NCBI GenBank assembly: GCA_035939575.1
Contig: DASZFS010000065.1
Coordinates: 1 to 21,389 of the forward strand
DNA: 21,389 nucleotides
Source of the DNA: DATKHR01 sp035939575
GTDB taxonomy: Bacteria; Acidobacteriota; Vicinamibacteria; Vicinamibacterales; CAVVIG01
Direction: 5' to 3'
Program-made: the position numbers and the translations under genes
Shown: one piece after another, positions 14,457 through 21,389 of the stretch
How the letters are laid out: every line of letters begins with the position of its first letter
How positions within the stretch are numbered: position 1 is the stretch's first letter
The notes under the pieces: model-generated
What the model was told of the DNA's origin: nothing
The model's input: only the letters and a program-made list of their open reading frames with translations
The model's database searches: none

Positions 14457-16571
14457 GTGCTGGACGCCACGTTTGTCGCTGCCCTGTCAATACTGTCAGC
14501 GTGGCCGGTCGCGCCAGTGGCGCGGTCACTGGCGTCCGCGGCTGGCCCGACGCTCGAGGTGCCGTTCGTCCCGCAGACCGACGCGCTCTGCGGCGGCGCG
14601 GCGGCCGCGATGGTGTTCCGGTACTGGGGCGACGCGCACGCGGACGCGCAGCAATTCGCGTCACTCATCGAGCGTCACCACGGGGTCAGCGGGATTGCCG
14701 ATACTGTGCTGGTCGGCGCCGTGCGCTCGCGAGGATGGAAGACGGAGCTGACTGATGGCTCGATGACCGGGCTCGTCGAGCGGATCGCCGCACGGCAGCC
14801 AGTCATCGTTCTGCTGTCGGATCGACGTGATGCCTTTCACTACGTCGTCGTCGTGGGAGCGGACGACTCCGCCATCGTGGTGCACGATCCGTCGTGGGGT
14901 CCGTCACGCTCGATCGCCCGCAGCGAGTTCTCACGGCGGTGGGCCGCGTCTCGCAACTGGTCGCTTGTGATTCTCCCGGCGGGCGGGCCGACTGCCGATG
15001 GCGCGCGCGCAGATCGTCCGGCGGGCGCGGCCTTTGACCCGCGCGCAGATGGTTCGACGCACCCGACGGATGAGTGCGACGCGGCGACGTCGGCGGCTGT
15101 GGCCGAAATACGAGCGCGCGGCCTCGAGGGCGCTGATGGCTCTGACGGCTTCCACGGCTTTGACAGGTTCGACAGGGCGGACGAGATCTTCAAGAGCGTT
15201 CAGGTGCGATGTCCGGAGAGTGCCGGGCCATGGCGCGAGCTCGCGGGCGTCCGGTTCGCGCAACGGCGCTGGGGCGACGCGTCGACGCTGGCGCGTCAAG
15301 CGCTTGACCGGCAGCCGGGCGACGAGTACGCGGCGTTCCTGCTTGGGTCGAGTCTGTTCATGCAGGACGACGCGGTCGGCGCGCTGCGGGCCTGGAACCG
15401 GATCGGTCAACCGCGTCTGGACGGCATCCGGATCGAAGGGCTTCGGCGGTCTCGCTATCAAACCATCAACGACGCGATTGGATTGACCCCGGACAGGGTC
15501 CTGACGGCGGACGCGTTTCTGCAGGCAGGGCACCGACTCGACGAGCTACCCGATCGATCCAGCGCGCGGCTGTCCGTCCGTCCCGAGGACAACGGTTTTG
15601 CGTCGGTCGACGTCGTCATCGTCGAGCAGCGGGGCGCTCCGCGGGGCTTCGCCGAGTGGATTGGCGCCGCGGTCCGCGCCGGCGTCGATCGCGAGCTGGC
15701 CGCGACGGTCCCTGGCTTCACCGGGCAGGGCGAGGTCTGGTCGGCGAGCTGGCGATGGTGGCATGACCGGCCACGCGTTGCGGTGGGGTTCGAGGCGCCC
15801 CGGGTGGGCGGGCTCCCCGGCGTGTGGCGCGTCGAGGGCTCCTGGGAAACGGAGACGTATGCCGCGACCGACGGCGCGATTCTTCGGGAGTCGCGCGCGC
15901 ATGGTGGGGTGACGGTCAGCGACTGGATGACGGGGCAGGTGCGTTACTCGTTGAGCGCAGGCTTCGACGCCTGGGATACCGGTCAGCGCGCCACGTCAGT
16001 CGGTGGATCGCTCGAGCGGCGCTGGCTGGACGACCGGTTGGCGTTGGATGGGCGGGCCACTCTGTGGGTCCCGGTCGCGCGCGAGTCCGTCCAGTCGAGC
16101 TTCAACCTTCTCGGCGCACGTGCGGTTCGGCGCTCGAGCCTAGTCGATCGCGGATGGGTCTCGCTGGTCACAGGGGGCGCCGAACGCGTGAGCGACGGGG
16201 CGCCACTGATGCTCTGGCCCGGCGCGGGCGAGGGTCGCGCGCGGACACCGCTCCTTCGTGCGCACCCGCTGCTGGACGGCGGCGTCATCGATCTCGGACG
16301 CGCGGCTGTGTTTGGCCGGTCAACGGTCTATGGAAGTGGAGAAGTCCAACGCTGGCTCGACCAGCCCGCGATGCCTCGCGTGGGACTCGCCGCATTCGTC
16401 GACCTCGCGCAGGCGTCCAGACGGGCGACGTCCGGCGCAGGACCGACGCAGACCGATGTCGGCGGCGGTGTCCGGGTGCGGCTCCCGGGCGTGCCCCACG
16501 TTCTGCGGGTCGACGCGGCGCATGGGCTTCGCGACGGCGCCAACGCCGTCACCGTCGGATGGATTTTCTGA
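14457..16571 (+). CDS. C39-like peptidase fused to TPR, POTRA-like and Omp85-like barrel
   Basis: A 704-residue predicted outer-membrane protein. A signal peptide (about 1-30) is followed by a C39-like papain-fold domain (33-180), with Cys45 in Asp-Ala-Leu-Cys-Gly-Gly-Ala, His128 in Phe-His-Tyr-Val-Val-Val and Asp144 in His-Asp-Pro-Ser-Trp-Gly. A low-complexity Gly/Asp/Phe linker (about 220-240) leads to TPR-like helices (241-330). A POTRA-like module follows (333-393, including Leu-Asp-Glu-Leu-Pro). The rest alternates polar and hydrophobic strands with features of Omp85 barrels and ends in Val-Gly-Trp-Ile-Phe, a C-terminal aromatic typical of barrels. The N-terminal half matches PA2778-type proteins; the barrel is the unusual part. 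Start is GTG at 14457 without a strong Shine-Dalgarno sequence. Its stop overlaps the amidase start (TGATG), so the two are coupled. Confidence 0.82.
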   Translation: MLDATFVAALSILSAWPVAPVARSLASAAGPTLEVPFVPQTDALCGGAAAAMVFRYWGDAHADAQQFASLIERHHGVSGIADTVLVGAVRSRGWKTELTDGSMTGLVERIAARQPVIVLLSDRRDAFHYVVVVGADDSAIVVHDPSWGPSRSIARSEFSRRWAASRNWSLVILPAGGPTADGARADRPAGAAFDPRADGSTHPTDECDAATSAAVAEIRARGLEGADGSDGFHGFDRFDRADEIFKSVQVRCPESAGPWRELAGVRFAQRRWGDASTLARQALDRQPGDEYAAFLLGSSLFMQDDAVGALRAWNRIGQPRLDGIRIEGLRRSRYQTINDAIGLTPDRVLTADAFLQAGHRLDELPDRSSARLSVRPEDNGFASVDVVIVEQRGAPRGFAEWIGAAVRAGVDRELAATVPGFTGQGEVWSASWRWWHDRPRVAVGFEAPRVGGLPGVWRVEGSWETETYAATDGAILRESRAHGGVTVSDWMTGQVRYSLSAGFDAWDTGQRATSVGGSLERRWLDDRLALDGRATLWVPVARESVQSSFNLLGARAVRRSSLVDRGWVSLVTGGAERVSDGAPLMLWPGAGEGRARTPLLRAHPLLDGGVIDLGRAAVFGRSTVYGSGEVQRWLDQPAMPRVGLAAFVDLAQASRRATSGAGPTQTDVGGGVRVRLPGVPHVLRVDAAHGLRDGANAVTVGWIF

Positions 16572-18910
16572 TGCCACAAGGATGTCGCGCACGACTCTTC
16601 GCCGCCCTGTTAATCGCGGGGCTTCCGGTTTCAACCCCGGGGCCCCTGTCCCCGGGAGCCGGGCTGGCATTGGCGAAGACGACTTTTCATCTCGAAGAGG
16701 CGACGATCGCGGACGTCCACCGCGCCATCCAGCAGGGCGAGACGAGCTGCACGGCGATCGTGCGGGCGTACATCGATCGCGCGCGGGCATACAACGGCAC
16801 CTGCACGCAGCTCGTCACGCGCGACGGCGCACCGGTCACGGCCGGAGCCGGCGCTGTGCGCGCGGGGGTGGCCGCGTCATTTCCCTCCTCGACGACCGCT
16901 GTCGGATCGGTGCTGCCGCGGTTCGGCGAGTACGCCGGCCCGCCCATCGACTTCGGACGGATGGAGGCCACGAGATCGGACCCAAGTGTCCAGCAGCAGT
17001 ACGGCATGGTCGTCGGCGTCCCCGGCGCCCGCCAGATCAACGCGCTCAGCACGCTCAACATCCGCGGGGAGCGATCGGTCTCCTGCAAGGCGCAGTGCGA
17101 CGCGGCGCCGGCGTCAGGGCCGCTGCCGGCGAGCTGTCCGAAGGCGTGCGACGACTTTCGGAGGCAGCCGGACGCGCTCGAGCGTGCTGCGGCACTCGAC
17201 GCGAAGTACGGCCGGCATCCAGACCTGAAGGCAATGCCGATGTACTGCGTCGCGTTGTCGTTCAAGGACGTGTACGACACGGCCGACATGCGTTCGACTG
17301 GAGGCGGCGACGTCAACTACGCGATGGATGCGCCGCCGCAGGACGCGACCATCGTCGCCGAGCTGCGCGCGAAGGGCGCCATCATCTACGCGAAGGCAAA
17401 CCTCGACGAATACAACGCCGGCAGCGGCGATCCTGGCGGTCAGGCCAGAGCCACGGCGCGCGGGTACGGCGCGGGTGCGCGCAGCACCTGGGGCGGCACT
17501 GCCTGCAACCCTTACGACACCGAGCGGGAGACGGGCGGATCCAGCTCCGGATCGGCGGCATCGGTTGCCGCGAACCTCGTCCAGTGCTCCATTTGCGAGG
17601 AGACCGGCGGCTCGTGCCGCCAGCCGGCGTGGCGCAACAACGTTGTCGCGCTCGTGACGACGAAGGGGTTGATGCCGTACGGCGGCGCGATCGGTGCCGA
17701 CCCGTACCTGGATCGTGCGGGCATCCAGTGTCGAACGGTGACGGACGCGGCCCGCGTGCTCGACGCGCTGAAGGATCCACAGCGGGGCTACTTCGACCCC
17801 CGCGACATCTACACGGCGCTGCCGAAGGGGTTGATTGAGCGGCAGCCCTACGCGCGGTTTGCGACTCAGCCGGGAAAGACCGATCAGTCCGGCAAGAGAC
17901 TCGCCGGCGTGCGCATCGGCGTCGTGCGCGAGTACATGGTCAAGCACGCGGCCAACGACGCGGCGATGAGCGACCTGGTCAACGCGGAGATCAAGACGGT
18001 CCTGCGCGATCGTCTCGGCGCGGAGCTCGTGGAATCGTTCGACCCGATGTACCCGGACGATCCATCGATTCCGAACATGACCTACAACTTTCAGCAGGCA
18101 CTTGCCGAGATTCTCCCGTTCCACATGCCTGAGTACCTGCAGCGGCCCGGCCGTGACGGCGCGGCTGCCTTTGCGGTGCCGGATACCGACGTCACGAAGC
18201 GTGACTACATGGTGAAGGCCGGCGAGGGTCAGGCGCCGTGGCCCGACAGCCTGAACATCCGCAGCGTGAACAACGGCCCGGCGTCCGCGAGCTTCGCGTT
18301 CAACTTCGCGCAGTACCTTCTCCGCCGCGGCGACGCGCGCGTCACGGACTGGGCCAGCCTGAACGCGAACGCGAAGTACTACAGCGCGAGCCGCGTCGCG
18401 GCGATGAAGAACTGGGAGAACAAGGTCGACCTGGCGTCGGACGGGATTACGCAGAACATCAAGATGCGCGAGGTCATGCGTCTCGTGGTCCTCAAGGTCA
18501 TGCGCCAGAACAATATCGACGTCTTCGTCAACCCGACGACGACGATTCCGCAGGCGCGAATTGGCCATGCCAATCAGCCGACGGTGAACGATCGCCCGAT
18601 CGGCCGATTCCCGACGAGCGCCAACGTGGGCATCCCCGAGATCACGGTGCCGGCTGGCTTCAATTCCATCGTCTACGAGCCAGAGTACGCGTTGAACACC
18701 GGGAAGACCGGCTACGTCACGGCCGCGAACAACGACCGGCGTTCGACGCTCGCAACCCCCTTGCCGGTGGGCATCTCGTTCTGGGCCGGCCCAGGCGACG
18801 AGGGTGTCGTCATCAAGGTGGCGGCTGCCTATGAGGCCGCCACGAAGCATCGCGTGGCGCCTGCGGCGTTCGGTGCCAGTTCTTTTCTCGGCTCGCTTCA
18901 AGCGCGCTGA
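16571..18910 (+). CDS. Large secreted amidase-signature family hydrolase
   Basis: A 779-residue exported enzyme, far longer than the usual 450-550 for the family. A signal peptide precedes residue 35. The amidase-signature triad is complete: Lys232 (Ser-Phe-Lys-Asp-Val), cis-Ser324 (Gly-Gly-Ser-Ser-Ser-Gly) and nucleophile Ser348 (Glu-Glu-Thr-Gly-Gly-Ser-Cys). The 24-residue spacing of the two serines equals that of FAAH. The extra length includes a segment before the Lys (about 80-225) with paired cysteines (Cys-Lys-Ala-Gln-Cys, Cys-Pro-Lys-Ala-Cys), fitting disulfides in an oxidising compartment. It hydrolyses an amide bond; the substrate is unknown. The ATG at 16571 overlaps the preceding stop by one base. 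Last gene of the exported-protein operon. The open frame upstream of 16571 is a shadow of the barrel gene. Confidence 0.9.
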   Translation: MPQGCRARLFAALLIAGLPVSTPGPLSPGAGLALAKTTFHLEEATIADVHRAIQQGETSCTAIVRAYIDRARAYNGTCTQLVTRDGAPVTAGAGAVRAGVAASFPSSTTAVGSVLPRFGEYAGPPIDFGRMEATRSDPSVQQQYGMVVGVPGARQINALSTLNIRGERSVSCKAQCDAAPASGPLPASCPKACDDFRRQPDALERAAALDAKYGRHPDLKAMPMYCVALSFKDVYDTADMRSTGGGDVNYAMDAPPQDATIVAELRAKGAIIYAKANLDEYNAGSGDPGGQARATARGYGAGARSTWGGTACNPYDTERETGGSSSGSAASVAANLVQCSICEETGGSCRQPAWRNNVVALVTTKGLMPYGGAIGADPYLDRAGIQCRTVTDAARVLDALKDPQRGYFDPRDIYTALPKGLIERQPYARFATQPGKTDQSGKRLAGVRIGVVREYMVKHAANDAAMSDLVNAEIKTVLRDRLGAELVESFDPMYPDDPSIPNMTYNFQQALAEILPFHMPEYLQRPGRDGAAAFAVPDTDVTKRDYMVKAGEGQAPWPDSLNIRSVNNGPASASFAFNFAQYLLRRGDARVTDWASLNANAKYYSASRVAAMKNWENKVDLASDGITQNIKMREVMRLVVLKVMRQNNIDVFVNPTTTIPQARIGHANQPTVNDRPIGRFPTSANVGIPEITVPAGFNSIVYEPEYALNTGKTGYVTAANNDRRSTLATPLPVGISFWAGPGDEGVVIKVAAAYEAATKHRVAPAAFGASSFLGSLQAR

Positions 18911-18977
18911 CAAGGCAACTGTCACACTGCAGACGCGCCGAAGCGCGAGCTCATCCCGCGCCGGCGTGTGGCAGGGA

Positions 18978-19014
18978 GCGGCGACTAAGAAGAGCCGTTA
19001 GTTGTCTTCGCCGC
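18978..19014. terminator. Possible hairpin at the amidase/CHRD convergent end
   Basis: GCGGCGA (18978-18984) and TCGCCGC (19008-19014) are perfect inverted copies spanning the CHRD stop codon. The inner ACTAA/TTAGT pairs can form a second short stem. The position between convergent genes fits termination, but the stem is short and the loop long. Confidence 0.3.
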
Positions 19015-19519
19015 GAGTGCGCACCTGGCCTCGGATCTCGCCGGCCGGGAACATGGTGGTATGCAGGTTCGCGTAGCCCTCCCCGTTGGCGATGATTCGA
19101 AGGCCTGACGCCAGATCCCCCACAGTGACGCCTTGCGCGGCCGGACCGGTTACGTTGGCAGGCGTGATCGTTCCGGTGATGGTCCCTGACTTGGCCGCCG
19201 GGCACGCCGGTTGGTTGCCACCGCCGCACAGGAAGATCATCACGCCGCCAGCGACGTTGGGCTGGCCAAAGTGGATGTGCGAGACGATCGCGTTGGTGGA
19301 GAGGTTCGCGAACGTCAGCGTGAAATCAATCATCCCGTCCTCATGAATCGTGGCCGTGAAGCGGCCCGTGGCGGCGGTGTTGATGGGTGGCACTTCGTTC
19401 GCGCCGCGCAAGGTTGCGCGGAGCGTCACCTCATCGTGGTCTTTGTCGGCACGCACGACACCAGAGCCAGGCGCGCACACGCACAGGGACACCAACGCGA
19501 GACCGCACAGTGTTCTCAT
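18998..19519 (-). CDS. Secreted CHRD domain protein
   Basis: A 173-residue exported protein. A signal peptide (about 1-24, ending Val-Arg-Ala) is followed by one CHRD (chordin-type) beta-sandwich domain: Ala-Asn-Glu-Val-Pro-Pro near residue 41, Gly-Arg-Phe-Thr-Ala, Ile-Asp-Phe-Thr-Leu-Thr-Phe, Ser-His-Ile-His-Phe-Gly, and Asn-Leu-His-Thr-Thr near the end with a final Gly-Glu-Ile-Arg-Gly-Gln. These are the family's conserved blocks. Two cysteines flank a Gly-rich loop and may form a disulfide. CHRD proteins are extracellular with no agreed bacterial role. AGGAG six bases before the ATG and a promoter-like TTGACT-N17-TAGGAT upstream suggest it is transcribed on its own. Confidence 0.9.
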   Translation of the reverse strand: MRTLCGLALVSLCVCAPGSGVVRADKDHDEVTLRATLRGANEVPPINTAATGRFTATIHEDGMIDFTLTFANLSTNAIVSHIHFGQPNVAGGVMIFLCGGGNQPACPAAKSGTITGTITPANVTGPAAQGVTVGDLASGLRIIANGEGYANLHTTMFPAGEIRGQVRTRGEDN

Positions 19520-19555
19520 GACGAGCTCCTTTCGTAGCCGTGAACTGCGAGCGGC

Positions 19556-19584
19556 ATCCTAGGCGGGCTACCGCGATGAGTCAA
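19556..19584 (-). promoter_or_regulatory. Candidate sigma70-type promoter for the CHRD gene
   Basis: On the minus strand TTGACT (19584-19579) and TAGGAT (19561-19556) are separated by 17 bases. This gives a start near 19549 and a leader of about 30 bases that includes the AGGAG site of the CHRD gene. Housekeeping promoter consensus in this organism is assumed. Confidence 0.5.
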
Positions 19585-19631
19585 CCGGAATTGGCGCCAT
19601 CTCAGCAGTCGGCGTTCAGCGTACTGATTGG

Positions 19632-20228
19632 TTAGAACGTAATGTCGAACGCGCCATTGGTGACGGCGCGCGTGCCTCTGGCCGTGTTGCCCGGCCTTCC
19701 CCCTTGGGCCGCTTGGGCGCCTTGAGAAGCCAACGTGCCGGGAAGCAGCGTGAAGGAGAACGTGCCCGCCACGTGCGATCGCGTCGAGGTCGTGAACGTC
19801 AACGTTCCACTCCCGTTGGTCACAGCGGCAGCTTGCCACGCGGCGGTTCCGACGGTGAGAAGCGCGTTGATGCCGAGCGCCCTGTCGACCGGGTACGTGC
19901 CCACGCGGTTCGAGCCGGCGAAACCGAAGCCGAACGTCGTCGGCGTGGAGAGGTTGTCCGAACCTCCCAGGCCGATGATGCCGGGGGGCCCGATGTTGAC
20001 GGCGATGCAGACGGCGGTCCATGGAGCGGCGTCGATCAGCGCGGTCATCGTGCCCTTTGCGAGCTGGCCGGTCGGGTTGTTGGCGAGCACGCCTGCGCAG
20101 CTGGCCACTGACCCCTGCGGGTTCGGGTTGCCGGCCGTCGGACCCATGCCCGCGCCCAAGACGGCGGATCCTGCCGCCAGCACGATCGCGGCCAGGAAGA
20201 CCGGGTAAAGGGGAGCTCTCATGCGCAT
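19632..20228 (-). CDS. Secreted protein of unknown function
   Basis: A 198-residue exported protein that I cannot assign to a named family. A signal peptide covers about 1-25 (hydrophobic, ending Gly-Ala-Gly). The mature part is rich in Gly, Ala, Thr and Asn with alternating beta patterns. It contains two cysteines (near 44 and 74) and ends Asn-Gly-Ala-Phe-Asp-Ile-Thr-Phe; the Gly-Thr-Phe-Ser-Phe strand plus this ending suggest a small beta-sandwich, and the C-terminal Phe may be coincidence. Its start lies one base after the Mg2+ ATPase stop, so it is probably co-transcribed with it. ATG at 20228 or 20222 are both possible; neither has a strong Shine-Dalgarno sequence. Confidence 0.7.
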   Translation of the reverse strand: MRMRAPLYPVFLAAIVLAAGSAVLGAGMGPTAGNPNPQGSVASCAGVLANNPTGQLAKGTMTALIDAAPWTAVCIAVNIGPPGIIGLGGSDNLSTPTTFGFGFAGSNRVGTYPVDRALGINALLTVGTAAWQAAAVTNGSGTLTFTTSTRSHVAGTFSFTLLPGTLASQGAQAAQGGRPGNTARGTRAVTNGAFDITF

Positions 20229-20229
20229 G

Positions 20230-21389
20230 TCATATCCATTTCTTCCGCAGGAGCCAGACTTTGATCGTTTGAGTCAGGATCACATACGCCAGCAGCGTCA
20301 CGATCAAGATCGGCCAGTACAACAGGGGCAGTTGCGTGAAGCCCAGCGACGAGGCCACAGGGGAATATGGCAGCCAGACCCCGATCGCCATGATTGACAG
20401 CGTCGTGAGCGTGAGGGGGAGACTCGCGCGGCTTTGAATGAACGGCACCTTGTTCGTGCGAATGACGTGGATGATGAGTGTCTGGGTCATCAATGATTCC
20501 ACGAACCAGCCGCTCTGGAACAGCGCCGCGCGGGACGGATCCCAGCAGTCGAAGACCCACAGCATGACGAAGAACGTCGTGTAGTCGAAGATCGAGCTGA
20601 CGGGGCCGATGAAGAGGATGAACCTCTTGATCTCCCCGAGGTTCCAGGGTCGCGGGCGGGCCACTTGATCGTCGTCCACCGCGTCGCTCGGGATCGGCAC
20701 CTGCGAAGAGTCATACAGGAGGTTGTTCGTCAACACCTGGATGGGCGCCATCGGGAGGAAGGGGAGAAAGGCACTCGCGCCGAGCACGCTGAACATGTTC
20801 CCGAAGTTGGAGCTCGCTCCCATCCGGATATATTTGACGATATTCGCAAAGACCTTGCGCCCTTCAATGACTCCCTGTTCCAGTACCATGAGGTCCTTCT
20901 CGAGGAGAATGAGATCGGCCGACTCCTTGGCGATATCCGTCGCGGTATCCACCGAGATTCCGACGTCAGCCGCTCGTAAGGCGGGAGCGTCGTTGATTCC
21001 GTCACCCATGAATCCCACCACATGCCTGTTGCTACGGAGCATACGAATGACGCGCTCCTTGTGCGCCGGAGAGAGGCGGGCGAACAGCGTCGTCGTTTCG
21101 GCTGCCTCAGCCAGCTCGGCATCGGTCATCTTCTCGACATCACTTCCCAGCAGCATGGGGTCGGCTGACAGGCCCACATCTTTGCACACCTTGCGGCTGA
21201 CGAGGTGGTTGTCACCCGTGAGGATCTTTACGGATACTCCGTGTTTGTGCAGGGCCGCCAGGGCGCGGGTTGCGCTGTCCTTGGGCGGGTCCAGAAATGC
21301 GACGTAGCCTCTCAGTATGAGATCGCGCTCGTCATCCTTTGCGCAGATGTCTTTCCCGGTTAGATTCTTCGTGGCCACGGCCAGCACGC
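20230..21389 (-). CDS. MgtA-type Mg2+-transporting P-type ATPase, C-terminal part
   Basis: The last 386 or so residues of a P-type ATPase; the gene runs off the window's right end, and the phosphorylation Asp and first membrane helices lie outside. Visible are Leu-Asp-Pro-Pro-Lys, the Leu-Thr-Gly-Asp-Asn motif, the hinge Gly-Asp-Gly-Ile-Asn-Asp-Ala-Pro-Ala-Leu, and then Gly-Ile-Ser-Val-Asp-Thr-Ala-Thr-Asp-Ile-Ala, which is typical of the MgtA/MgtB (P3B) branch. About six membrane helices follow, with the Leu-Thr-Asn-Asn-Leu-Leu-Tyr-Asp motif expected for this group. It would import Mg2+ at the inner membrane. No leader or riboswitch can be judged because the 5' end is missing. It reads directly into the secreted-protein gene. 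Confidence 0.92.
   Translation of the reverse strand, partial: VLAVATKNLTGKDICAKDDERDLILRGYVAFLDPPKDSATRALAALHKHGVSVKILTGDNHLVSRKVCKDVGLSADPMLLGSDVEKMTDAELAEAAETTTLFARLSPAHKERVIRMLRSNRHVVGFMGDGINDAPALRAADVGISVDTATDIAKESADLILLEKDLMVLEQGVIEGRKVFANIVKYIRMGASSNFGNMFSVLGASAFLPFLPMAPIQVLTNNLLYDSSQVPIPSDAVDDDQVARPRPWNLGEIKRFILFIGPVSSIFDYTTFFVMLWVFDCWDPSRAALFQSGWFVESLMTQTLIIHVIRTNKVPFIQSRASLPLTLTTLSIMAIGVWLPYSPVASSLGFTQLPLLYWPILIVTLLAYVILTQTIKVWLLRKKWI

Noticed and set aside
14512..14534. 8-bp perfect inverted repeat CGCCAGTG/CACTGGCG near the start of the C39 fusion gene
   Set aside because: Lies inside the signal peptide coding region; such short GC palindromes are expected by chance here.
16258..17838. 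Plus-strand frame overlapping the barrel and amidase genes
   Set aside because: Alternate-frame shadow with Arg-rich composition and no recognisable domain.
17114..18925. 603-residue minus-strand open frame opposite the amidase
   Set aside because: Arg/His/Asp-rich composition typical of antisense frames in GC-rich genes; the amidase on the other strand has full catalytic motifs.
18911..18925. AGGCAACTG directly after the amidase stop, resembling the repeat arm's inner half
   Set aside because: Only nine matching bases and the sequence then diverges; too short to call a repeat remnant, though the position at a gene end is like the other copies.

Overview
The window is GC-rich, densely packed bacterial DNA. 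The gene set combines a secreted M64 metallopeptidase, an M28 peptidase, a FluG-type amidohydrolase, a CHRD protein, a lysine-rich histone-like protein and an outer-membrane barrel. This fits a Gram-negative soil-type bacterium, most plausibly Acidobacteriota (Vicinamibacteria-like). That placement is inference from gene content; there is no rRNA or other phylogenetic marker. No tRNA, rRNA, CRISPR array, transposase or phage gene was seen.

Layout. (1) 15-3235: a TetR repressor diverges from a three-gene redox operon (quinone-oxidoreductase-like MDR, YUCCA/FMO-like flavoprotein, YciI-like protein), with two TetR-type palindromes between them. (2) 3242-6008: DUF2630 and HdeD-like genes on the minus strand, an orphan membrane histidine kinase on the plus strand, and a histone-H1-like gene facing it. 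(3) 6135-7550: secreted M64 peptidase. (4) 7706-13906: a minus-strand run of methyltransferase, NUDT19-type Nudix, M28 peptidase, amidohydrolase and APC permease. The last four are so tightly spaced that they look like one operon for breaking down and importing peptides or amino compounds. (5) 14019-18910: a plus-strand operon of three exported proteins: a small membrane-anchored PA2779-like protein, a C39-like peptidase fused to TPR, POTRA-like and Omp85-like barrel regions, and a large secreted amidase. (6) 18998-21389: CHRD protein, an unrecognised secreted protein, and the C-terminal third or so of an MgtA-type Mg2+ P-type ATPase cut by the window edge.

Two things stand out. First, the operon in (5): the fusion protein joins a papain-like C39 domain to an outer-membrane pore, and the small protein before it carries a Gly-Gly site directly before a 26-residue hydrophobic tail, so enzyme and substrate may be encoded side by side. 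Second, a 122-123 bp inverted-repeat element is present in two full copies in opposite orientations, with one solo arm and a fragment at the window edge. Its terminal sequence supplies the TGA stop codon of three different genes, and another arm supplies the start codon of the M64 peptidase.

No gene-free stretch exceeds 300 bases. The longest gaps (7551-7705, 12948-13087, 6009-6134) are filled mostly by the repeats listed.
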